Part shown: one piece after another, positions 1-5,699 of the stretch
Layout: each line of letters starts with the position of its first letter
How positions within the stretch are numbered: the first letter of the stretch is position 1
NCBI GenBank assembly: GCA_964388985.1
Contig: CAYMCJ010000054.1
Span: 1-6,558, forward strand
Source of the DNA: CAYMCJ01 sp964388985
Lineage (GTDB): Bacteria > Patescibacteriota > Patescibacteriia > Patescibacteriales > CAYMCJ01
Reading direction: 5' to 3'
DNA: 6,558 nucleotides
Made by a program: the position numbers and the translations under genes
Notes under the pieces: model-generated
Seen by the model: the letters and a program-made list of their open reading frames with translations, nothing else
What the model was told of the DNA's origin: nothing
Database searches by the model: none

Positions 1-173
1 CCCCTACAACCCCCTTAAGAGGTAGACTGCGGCAGAGACCGCAGTGTGAAAATATCATTTAATAATATTACCATTCGCGTCATTCGCATTAATCGTGGCG
101 GATTTAATTCCAATTAGCGGATTCGCATTAAAGGTTCACTGATGGTTTTAAAATCACTAACTTATATTGAACT
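1..173. other. non-coding leader upstream of the sugar transferase gene
   Basis: No gene is recognised here. A 7-bp stem (ACTGCGG at 26-32, CCGCAGT at 39-45, 6-nt loop) is not followed by a T-run on either strand, so it is not a convincing intrinsic terminator. Positions 73-131 are made of short repeats (annotated separately). No clear sigma70 promoter is visible: TATATT at 164-169 could be a -10 element but lacks a well-spaced -35. The sugar transferase may therefore be transcribed from further upstream. Confidence 0.5.
73..131. repeat. short interspersed ATTCGCATTAA-type repeats
   Basis: ATTCGC occurs at 73-78, 82-87 and 121-126. The longer word ATTCGCATTAA occurs twice, at 82-92 and 121-131. 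Between them lies GGCGGATT/AGCGGATT-like material. The segment is low in complexity, non-coding and directly upstream of a gene. It resembles the AATTCGCATTAA-rich intergenic repeats I associate with some Patescibacteria genomes, but that resemblance is from memory and unchecked. Confidence 0.45.
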
Positions 174-1535
174 ATGAACAATAATCTTAAAAAATTTATA
201 CTTCTTATAGGCGATATTTTTGTTTTATACTTGTCTCTTTATTTAACCTTGCTTTTGCGCTATGGAAGCCAGCCGACTGAAATGCTCTGGCAAGCCCATT
301 TCTGGCCTTTTACCATTGTTTTTCTGGCCTGGATTTTAATATTTTATATTGCCAAGCTTTATGATTTGAATTTGGCTGTAAATAACGCTCGTTTTTTTCA
401 ACTAACCGGCCGTAGTTTAATTATCGCCGGCCTGCTGTCAATTGCTTTCTTTTATTTAACTCCGCAAATAACAATCGCGCCGAAAAGAAACATGCTTATT
501 TATGTTGTTATTTTTGCCTTTCTTTTTTATCTTTGGCGCAATTTTTACAATTGGTCGCTAAAGGCTTATCTGCCTAAAAACAATATTGCTATTATCGGCT
601 TAAATAATCAGGTAAAAGAATTAATTTATGAATTAAAGCAAAAGCCGCACCTAGGATTTAATATTGTCTTTGTTGTAGATGATAAAAGTGATTCAAAAGA
701 AATTAACGGTGTCCCAATTTATCGCAATATTTCCGCTTTACAAGAATTAATAAAAGAAAAAAAGGTTGTTACGGTTATATTTTCAAAAAATCCGCATCAA
801 TCGGAAACGGTCAGGGCCTTGCTATTTCAATGCCTGCCCTTAAAAATCAACTTTGTCAGTCTGTCTAATTTTTATGAAAACATTATCGGCAAAGTGCCGC
901 TGGAAGCCATTAATCAAATGTGGTTTTTGGAAAATTTGACCGAAGGCAAAAAAAATTTGTTTGATTTTATCAAGCGCTTATATGATATAATTTTTGCCTG
1001 TATTTTTTTGGTCATAAGCCTGCCTTTCTGGCCCATTATCGGCCTGATTATAAAGCTAGAAAGTAAGGGGCCAATATTTTATCTTTCCCAAAGAACCGGA
1101 AAAAATAATAAAATTTTTTATCTGGTTAAATTCAGAACTATGAAAGAAGAAGACAACAATCGCGCCCTGACAATTAAAAACGACCCTCGCGTTACAAAAT
1201 TCGGCCGCTTCTTAAGGAAAACCAGAATCGATGAATTTACCCAAATGATTAATATTTTAAAAGGCGAAATGAGTTTTGTCGGGCCAAGACCGGAAAGACC
1301 GGAGTTAATAAAAAGTCTGGAAATACAAATCCCTTTTTATAAAGAAAGGCTACTAGTAAAACCGGGCGCCACCGGCTGGGACCAAATTTCCGGGGAATAC
1401 CACTCGCCCACCCACGAAGATACTTTGAAAAAATTGCAATACGATTTATACTACATTAAAAATAGATCTATATATTTAGATCTATCTATTATTTTAAAAA
1501 CTATTGCGACGGTAGTTTCAAGGAAAGGAATGTAA
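174..1535 (+). CDS. polyprenyl-phosphate sugar-1-phosphate transferase (WcaJ/WbaP-type, bacterial sugar transferase family)
   Basis: This 453-residue membrane enzyme is predicted to transfer a sugar-1-phosphate from a nucleotide sugar to undecaprenyl phosphate, the first committed step of exopolysaccharide or O-antigen assembly. Hydrophobic segments lie at about 8-30, 43-62, 80-96 and 105-122. They are followed by a Rossmann-like CoA_binding_3 domain (about 136-230, starting NNIAIIGLNNQ). A further membrane helix at about 269-294 leads into the C-terminal catalytic domain. Family motifs are KFRTM (319-323), the catalytic Asp-Glu dyad D353-E354 in TRIDEFTQ, FVGPRPERPE (368-377) and KPGATGW (396-402). 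The length is normal for the long WcaJ/WbaP class. The ATG at 174 is the first after an in-frame TGA at 168-170, and no Shine-Dalgarno sequence precedes it. The donor sugar cannot be read from the sequence. The last codons contain a hairpin that is shared with a relic at 2834-2911. Confidence 0.93.
   Translation: MNNNLKKFILLIGDIFVLYLSLYLTLLLRYGSQPTEMLWQAHFWPFTIVFLAWILIFYIAKLYDLNLAVNNARFFQLTGRSLIIAGLLSIAFFYLTPQITIAPKRNMLIYVVIFAFLFYLWRNFYNWSLKAYLPKNNIAIIGLNNQVKELIYELKQKPHLGFNIVFVVDDKSDSKEINGVPIYRNISALQELIKEKKVVTVIFSKNPHQSETVRALLFQCLPLKINFVSLSNFYENIIGKVPLEAINQMWFLENLTEGKKNLFDFIKRLYDIIFACIFLVISLPFWPIIGLIIKLESKGPIFYLSQRTGKNNKIFYLVKFRTMKEEDNNRALTIKNDPRVTKFGRFLRKTRIDEFTQMINILKGEMSFVGPRPERPELIKSLEIQIPFYKERLLVKPGATGWDQISGEYHSPTHEDTLKKLQYDLYYIKNRSIYLDLSIILKTIATVVSRKGM
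1462..1485. other. hairpin inside the 3' end of the sugar transferase gene
   Basis: ATAGATCTA (1462-1470) and TAGATCTAT (1477-1485) form a perfect 9-bp stem with a 6-nt loop. It spans the codons for NRSIYLDLS, about 50 nt before the stop codon. Read on the minus strand the stem is followed by five T residues (complement of 1458-1462), so it has the outline of a weak antisense intrinsic terminator. A stem of the same size sits at the exactly corresponding place in the relic at 2838-2861. Confidence 0.6.
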
Positions 1536-1583
1536 TTCTGCATTCACCATCTTTAATAAAAGGGGTTAGGGGAATTTTATTAT

Positions 1584-1612
1584 TTGACAATCGTCTAATA
1601 ATCGTCTATAAT
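1584..1612 (+). promoter_or_regulatory. consensus sigma70 promoter for the Fic gene
   Basis: TTGACA at 1584-1589 and TATAAT at 1607-1612 are both perfect consensus hexamers with an optimal 17-bp spacer. The expected transcription start is near 1619, giving a leader of about 22 nt before the ATG at 1641. Such a strong promoter on a potentially toxic Fic gene implies tight repression, which fits the tandem repeats that overlap it. Confidence 0.85.
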
Positions 1613-1622
1613 ACGTCTATAC
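1590..1622 (+). promoter_or_regulatory. putative operator: three tandem 11-bp repeats over the Fic promoter
   Basis: Three consecutive 11-bp units, at 1590-1600, 1601-1611 and 1612-1622, each contain CGTCTA (at 1592, 1603 and 1614). They fill the spacer, cover the -10 element and pass the predicted start site. A spacing of 11 bp, about one helical turn, would place bound protein subunits on the same DNA face. A repressor bound here would block RNA polymerase. The C-terminal winged helix of the adjacent Fic protein is the obvious candidate, but that link is an inference. Confidence 0.65.
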
Positions 1623-1640
1623 AGAATAGCTAAAAAAATT

Positions 1641-2672
1641 ATGTTTAATCCAAAATATACCATTTCCAATCGATTATTGTCCAATATTAAAAGAATAACC
1701 GAAATTATTTCCGACTTAAATAGCCGAAGTTTTTCAGGTGTAATTTTAGCGGAATTGGAGAAAAGAGCCAGAGAAATATCGGCTTTTTCTTCAACTAGTA
1801 TTGAAGGCAATCCCCTGCCGCTGACTGATGTTAAAAAAATTCTAAAAACCAGGCCGGAGCATATTCGTGATAGTGAAAAAGAAATTTTAAATTATAACCA
1901 AGCCTTGGTTGAGCTGAATGATTTAATCAAAAGCAAAAAACAAATTTTTGATTTGCCATTAATTTTAAAAATCCAAAAAACAATCACTCATAATTTAATT
2001 GAAACTTATCGCTCTGGCCAATTAAGAAAAGAGCCGGTTTTTGTTAATAATCCTAAAACTCGCCAAACGGCGTATCTCCCTCCGGACCATTCTGATGTGC
2101 CGAAATTAATGAATGAGTTGTTTAATTATATTGAGAAGCAAAAATACCTAGTTGACCCATTAATTTTAGCCGGTATTTTTCATAAGCAATTTGTCATCAT
2201 TCATCCTTTTATTGATGGCAACGGACGAACAGCTCGTTTATCTGCTAAAGTATTATTAGCTAAAATGGGGCTAGATACTTTTAATCTTTTCGGTTTTGAA
2301 AATTATTACAATAAAAATGTCAGTAAATATTTTCAAGAAGTTGGCCTGCTTGGCAATTATTATGATATCAGGGATCAAATCGATTTTACTTCTTGGCTTG
2401 AATATTTTACAGATGGCATTATTGATGAATTGCTTAGAGTTAATAAAGAGTTGATTAAAGAGAATGCTTCTCCGAAAAAAGAATTAAAAAATCATCATCA
2501 AAAAATTATCAGTTACATAAAAAAACACGGATATATAAGTGATCGTGACTATGCTAAATTAACCAGTCGAGCCAAACCAACAAGAAATCTTGATTTTAGA
2601 AAATTAATAGGTATGGGCATTATTAAAAAATTAGGAAAGGGCAAGGCGACTTATTATAAACTAAGGGGGTAA
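1641..2672 (+). CDS. Fic family protein (predicted AMP-transferase) with N-terminal inhibitory motif and C-terminal winged helix
   Basis: This 343-residue cytosolic protein is predicted to modify a target protein hydroxyl with a nucleotide, most often AMP. The core motif HPFIDGNGRTAR (188-199) matches HxFx(D/E)GNGRxxR in full, including the catalytic His188 and both arginines. The N-terminal half carries SxxxEG at 51-56 (S51, E55, G56), the class II inhibitory helix whose Glu blocks productive ATP binding. The flap region is near 139-157 (RQTAYLPP). Residues about 284-343 look like a winged helix-turn-helix, suggesting DNA binding. The ATG at 1641 sits about 22 nt after the predicted transcription start; an A-rich stretch rather than a Shine-Dalgarno sequence precedes it. 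It is a single gene with its own promoter, lying between a sugar transferase and a sugar-transferase relic. No antitoxin gene is adjacent, consistent with built-in inhibition. The target is unknown. Confidence 0.92.
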   Translation: MFNPKYTISNRLLSNIKRITEIISDLNSRSFSGVILAELEKRAREISAFSSTSIEGNPLPLTDVKKILKTRPEHIRDSEKEILNYNQALVELNDLIKSKKQIFDLPLILKIQKTITHNLIETYRSGQLRKEPVFVNNPKTRQTAYLPPDHSDVPKLMNELFNYIEKQKYLVDPLILAGIFHKQFVIIHPFIDGNGRTARLSAKVLLAKMGLDTFNLFGFENYYNKNVSKYFQEVGLLGNYYDIRDQIDFTSWLEYFTDGIIDELLRVNKELIKENASPKKELKNHHQKIISYIKKHGYISDRDYAKLTSRAKPTRNLDFRKLIGMGIIKKLGKGKATYYKLRG

Positions 2673-2735
2673 GAAAAAACACGAATCTGCCATTCCTGCT
2701 CCCCTTGCCACTACATTGTCCTCCTTATAAATTTA

Positions 2736-2750
2736 TCCGCCTCTGGCGGA
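2736..2750. repeat. TCCGCC-TCT-GGCGGA hairpin
   Basis: A perfect 6-bp GC-rich inverted repeat with a 3-nt loop, in otherwise AT-rich DNA. It is flanked on the left by the palindrome ATAAATTTAT (2727-2736) and by TCCTCC (2719-2724), which can pair with GGAGGA at 2751-2756. There is no T-run, so it is not a standard terminator. Elements of this form recur between genes in some uncultured bacterial genomes and may be dispersed repeats, but only one copy is in this window. Confidence 0.45.
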
Positions 2751-2831
2751 GGAGGAATAATGGGGTTTAATTCTTACTTTTTGTCCTTGCGGGCAACAAT
2801 ATCTCCCGGGCATAAATTAAGTGTGTGGGGT

Positions 2832-2861
2832 AAAAAAACAGGTCAATTTATCTTGACCTGT
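2832..2861 (-). terminator. intrinsic terminator of the minus-strand CMP-sugar operon
   Basis: On the minus strand a 9-bp stem (arms 2853-2861 and 2838-2846, 6-nt loop) is followed by an uninterrupted run of T (complement of 2832-2838). This is the classic intrinsic terminator form, about 190 bp past the transketolase stop. It lies wholly within the relic of the sugar transferase reading frame. On the plus strand no good T-run follows. Confidence 0.75.
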
Positions 2862-2911
2862 CTATTATTTTAAAAACCATTGCCACAATTCTAAGTAAAG
2901 GCGGACGGTAA
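2834..2911 (+). pseudogene. 3'-terminal relic of a second sugar transferase gene
   Basis: This 78-nt frame encodes 25 residues and a TAA stop. The first 18 residues (KNRSIYLDLSIILKTIAT) are identical to residues 429-446 of the intact sugar transferase; the tail is ILSKGGR against VVSRKGM. Alignment to 1458-1535 needs no gaps, and by my count 53 of 78 bases match. Differences in the first 18 codons are all synonymous, so this is an old, diverged homologue and not a recent copy. An in-frame TAA at 2831-2833 and the absence of upstream homology show that the rest of the gene is gone. It is followed after 29 bp by a plus-strand terminator that was probably its own. It is too short to be a functional enzyme. 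Confidence 0.85.
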
Positions 2912-2940
2912 AAATTATTTATAAATCTATATATCTAAAA

Positions 2941-2967
2941 GGACTATGAATTCATAGTCCTTTTTTT
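2941..2967 (+). terminator. intrinsic terminator, palindromic, mainly for the plus strand
   Basis: GGACTATGAA followed directly by TTCATAGTCC is a perfect 20-bp palindrome (practical stem about 8 bp, AATT loop), followed by seven T residues at 2961-2967. It would end transcripts running through the Fic gene, and earlier those of the gene whose 3' relic lies just upstream. On the minus strand only four T residues follow (complement of 2937-2940), so it may act weakly in both directions. Confidence 0.85.
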
Positions 2968-3052
2968 ATATAACATAATTCAATCTAAAAAAATACGGAT
3001 TTAACCTGCTACAACATTTTAACATTTAGATAGCTCTGTAATCGTCAATTTT

Positions 3053-4954
3053 CTATGGTTTTCTTAAATTCTCCTTTACTTTATTAACAATGGATTTATA
3101 ATCCAGCTGATGATACTTAAGTACTTCGTCATTGCGACCGCAAGCCGGTATTTCACGGAGTCCGAAAGAAAAAACTTTCTTGCCAACATTGCCTTCCGCT
3201 AAAGCAGATGAAATTAGGTTTCCTTGCCCTAATTTAACATAATGGTCGTCAAGAGTAAAAATTATTGAATAAGTCTTTGTTTCTTTTTTAAACCATTCAT
3301 GATCAATAATGTTCAGCCAAGGCAAATTATATACCGCCAACTCAACTCCGATTTTAGCTAACTCCTCAGAAGCTTTAATTGCTTCGGTCAGCATAACAGG
3401 ACCGTAAGCAAAAATAGCCGCATCTTTTCCTTCTTTTATCTTTACTCCTCGGCCCTCTATTAATTCATAATCAGACGGCAGTTCATAATTTAATTCGCAA
3501 GGAATACTGACAATGCGCAAATAAGAACTTAAATTATTTTTTTCAACAGCCCAATGCAAAGCTAATCTAACCTCTTGCTCATTACTAGGTTGAATCATAG
3601 TCAAACCCGGTATTGATCCTAAAGCTGATATGTCCCGTACTGACTGATGCGAATGGCCCGGTCCACCCGGTAAAAGACCGGCTAAAAATCCTAAATAAAT
3701 AATCTTTTTTCGTTCTGTGGCGTTATTATAAATCTGCTCATTGGGGCGGGTAGACAAAAAACAAGCAAAAGAATGGGCTAAAGGCAATTTCCCCTTAAGC
3801 GCCAATCCACCAGCCATTGACACCATATCCTGTTCGGCTATCCCGCACTCAATAAAACGATTAGGATATTTATCCTTAAATGGGATTAAACCGCAATCTA
3901 AAACTAAATCGGCACTTAAAGCTACGATGTCTTTATTATCCTTAGCAATTTTAAGCAGTTCGTCACTATAGGCGTCAACCAATTTTTCCGGATCTTTTAG
4001 GGTTACCTTTTCCGGAATATTAACTTTGTCTAACTTAAGTTCTGCTAAATTTAATTTAGCTAACTGTTTATTAGCTCTTTCTATTAATTCATTAAAAGCG
4101 GCCTGATAAATTTCTTTACTAGGCGCACCGCTATGAAATTTATATAAATTATCTTCAGAACTTACTTCTTCCATAAATGAAACTCCCTTGCCTTTAACTG
4201 TATCAGCAATAAGCACTTTAGGTTTATCTGTAATAGTGCGAAAATGTTCAAATGCTTTTCTGAGAGCATTGAAATCATGACCATCACATCTCTTCACCTC
4301 CCAACCAAAAGACTTAAACTTTTCTTCAATATTGCCTAAATCGCTTACTTCTTTTACCCAGGTATCGGATTGAATTTTATTATGGTCTACTATTAAAGTT
4401 ATCTCGGAAAAATTATTGTTCGCGGTTTGCGTAAGTGATTCCCAAATTTGTCCTTCTTGTAGCTCTCCGTCCCCGCTTAAAACATAAAAATTTCCCTGCC
4501 TTTTATCTAAACGGTAAGCCTTAGCCATACCTCTAGCCTTGGCAACGCCCATACCCAAAGGACCCGTATTAGTGGCAATGTTTGGAGTATTAACATCTGG
4601 ATGACCGGGCAGTCCATTAAGTTGCCGTAGTTTATGAATTAAATCGTAATCAAGTCTTTCCAAACCAATTAATAAAGAATAAAGGGCCGGCACATCATGG
4701 CCTTTTGAAGAAAAATAAATATCAGAATTTTTCTCCTGCTCTTGATTGGGAAATTTCATTTCCTGTGTCCAAAGCCAAGTAATAATATCTATACTACTGA
4801 AGCTGGTGCCAAGATGACCTGAGCCAGCCTCAGTAATCATCGCTAAAGTATTAAGGCGGAAAATGCAAGCCAGCAGCTTACATAGCTCTATTGGATTTTT
4901 AACCTGCTGTCTTATTTTTTTTATTTCCTTAAGCGGAACATAATATACTTCCAT
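3053..4954 (-). CDS. transketolase, single-chain (thiamine diphosphate-dependent)
   Basis: This 633-residue cytosolic enzyme is predicted to move a two-carbon ketol unit between sugar phosphates using ThDP and a divalent metal. The N-terminal half has GSGHLG (44-49, His47), KGHD (84-87), GHPD (117-120), the ThDP/metal motif GDGELQEGQIWE (161-172) ending at Asn192, KGKGVSFME (254-262) and His274. The C-terminal half has SADL (347-350), the catalytic Glu374 in GIAEQ, FACFL (396-400) and GHSHQSVRDI (433-442). GDGELQEGQ favours transketolase over DXP synthase. It is shorter than classical TktA (about 660 residues), and the Lys/Leu-rich stretch at about 290-320 looks like a joint between the halves that are separate subunits in many archaea and bacteria. 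The ATG at 4954 is 3 bp after the cytidylyltransferase stop, with no Shine-Dalgarno. It is last in the operon. It may be a pathway-specific paralogue or the housekeeping pentose phosphate enzyme. Confidence 0.92.
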   Translation of the reverse strand: MEVYYVPLKEIKKIRQQVKNPIELCKLLACIFRLNTLAMITEAGSGHLGTSFSSIDIITWLWTQEMKFPNQEQEKNSDIYFSSKGHDVPALYSLLIGLERLDYDLIHKLRQLNGLPGHPDVNTPNIATNTGPLGMGVAKARGMAKAYRLDKRQGNFYVLSGDGELQEGQIWESLTQTANNNFSEITLIVDHNKIQSDTWVKEVSDLGNIEEKFKSFGWEVKRCDGHDFNALRKAFEHFRTITDKPKVLIADTVKGKGVSFMEEVSSEDNLYKFHSGAPSKEIYQAAFNELIERANKQLAKLNLAELKLDKVNIPEKVTLKDPEKLVDAYSDELLKIAKDNKDIVALSADLVLDCGLIPFKDKYPNRFIECGIAEQDMVSMAGGLALKGKLPLAHSFACFLSTRPNEQIYNNATERKKIIYLGFLAGLLPGGPGHSHQSVRDISALGSIPGLTMIQPSNEQEVRLALHWAVEKNNLSSYLRIVSIPCELNYELPSDYELIEGRGVKIKEGKDAAIFAYGPVMLTEAIKASEELAKIGVELAVYNLPWLNIIDHEWFKKETKTYSIIFTLDDHYVKLGQGNLISSALAEGNVGKKVFSFGLREIPACGRNDEVLKYHQLDYKSIVNKVKENLRKP

Positions 4955-4957
4955 AAA

Positions 4958-5695
4958 TCATATTAATGGTAACTTTACCATTTTATTTTTAATTAAATAT
5001 TCAGCCACCATCCAATCTTCAGGCCGGTTTATATCAAAGCCTTCATAGCCTTTAGTAATAAAAGGTATAATTTTTTCTCCGGCAATAGTTCCTTTTTCTA
5101 AAGGCACACTGCACCTAGCGATTTCTAAACTGGCGTTTTGCTCATAAATTTCCGGTAAAGATTGATATTGCATGGAATGCCAGGGCGTGCCGTTTTTGTC
5201 AGGATTTTCCATTATGGGCTTCATATATTTTCCTTCTAATCTCCACATCTTGCCTGGGTGCTGACCGCATTTTTCTATAGCGCGCAAGGAATCCGCTTCA
5301 TCATCAGCGCTAAATAGTTTCCAGGCCCTGATAATTGTTTCTGGCTGCCGAAACGGGTTAGTCGGGCGCAAAATTGAAAAAAATTCGGCTGTCTCTCTCT
5401 GATCCCTAAATGTCTCTAAGAGATGCTTTATCCATTCTATATCCGGAGAATGGTCGATAGCGTATTCTGGAGGCCTTAAGAAAGGAACTTCGGCTCCATA
5501 TTTTAAGGCAATTTCTTTTATTTCCTCGCTTTCAGTTGAAACAATCACCCGGGAAAAAACTCCTGACTTCAGGGCCGCTGATATGGTATAAGCAATCATC
5601 GGATGGCCGGCTAATAATTTTATATTTTTTTTAGGCACTCGCTTGGAGCCAGCCCTAGCTGGAATTAAACCTAAACAATTTTTATTGTCAGACAT
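4958..5695 (-). CDS. acylneuraminate cytidylyltransferase family protein (CMP-sugar synthetase)
   Basis: This cytosolic enzyme is predicted to join CTP and a 2-keto sugar acid (sialic, legionaminic, pseudaminic or Kdo-like) to give the CMP-sugar and pyrophosphate. The nucleotide-binding motif IPARAGSKRVPKKN is at 11-24, a second conserved block STESEEI at 53-59, RPTNPFRQPETI at 110-121 and the C-terminal metal-site block FDINRPEDW at 220-228. At 245 residues it has the usual size of the catalytic domain. I place the start at the ATG at 5695, 4 bp after the phosphatase stop. An 11-residue longer form would need a TTG at 5728 and would overlap the phosphatase gene by 29 bp; its extra residues do not look like the family. 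The substrate cannot be decided: the phosphatase neighbour fits nonulosonate or Kdo, and no NeuB or KdsA is in view. Confidence 0.9.
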   Translation of the reverse strand: MSDNKNCLGLIPARAGSKRVPKKNIKLLAGHPMIAYTISAALKSGVFSRVIVSTESEEIKEIALKYGAEVPFLRPPEYAIDHSPDIEWIKHLLETFRDQRETAEFFSILRPTNPFRQPETIIRAWKLFSADDEADSLRAIEKCGQHPGKMWRLEGKYMKPIMENPDKNGTPWHSMQYQSLPEIYEQNASLEIARCSVPLEKGTIAGEKIIPFITKGYEGFDINRPEDWMVAEYLIKNKMVKLPLI

Positions 5696-5699
5696 AACT

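Larger units (their letters stand above)
2673..3052. other. convergent intergenic region without an intact gene
   Basis: This 380-bp stretch between the Fic gene and the opposing transketolase gene holds a TCCGCC/GGCGGA hairpin (2736-2750), the 3' relic of a sugar transferase gene (2834-2911), and two hairpin terminators (2838-2861 for the minus strand, 2941-2967 for the plus strand). I see nothing convincing in 2673-2718, in 2757-2830 or in 2968-3052, where the sequence is AT-rich. Confidence 0.7.

Noticed and set aside
26..45. 7-bp hairpin as a terminator of an upstream gene
   Set aside because: No T-run follows on either strand, so it lacks the essential second part of an intrinsic terminator.
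1590..1622. The three 11-bp repeats as a CRISPR array
   Set aside because: The units are far too short, have no unique spacers and overlap a consensus promoter, so an operator is the better reading.
1595..1810. 71-codon open frame on the minus strand over the Fic promoter and gene start
   Set aside because: It is antisense to a well-supported Fic coding region and its consensus promoter, and its translation shows no family features.
2774..2833. Possible minus-strand coding relic ending CPGDIVARKDKK then TAA
   Set aside because: The frame is only about 19 codons long, is preceded by a stop within the terminator hairpin, and matches no family I recognise; chance is the simpler explanation.
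3741..3971. 76-codon open frame on the plus strand inside the transketolase gene
   Set aside because: It is fully antisense to conserved transketolase motifs; its low-complexity Ser/Leu tail is typical of a shadow frame.
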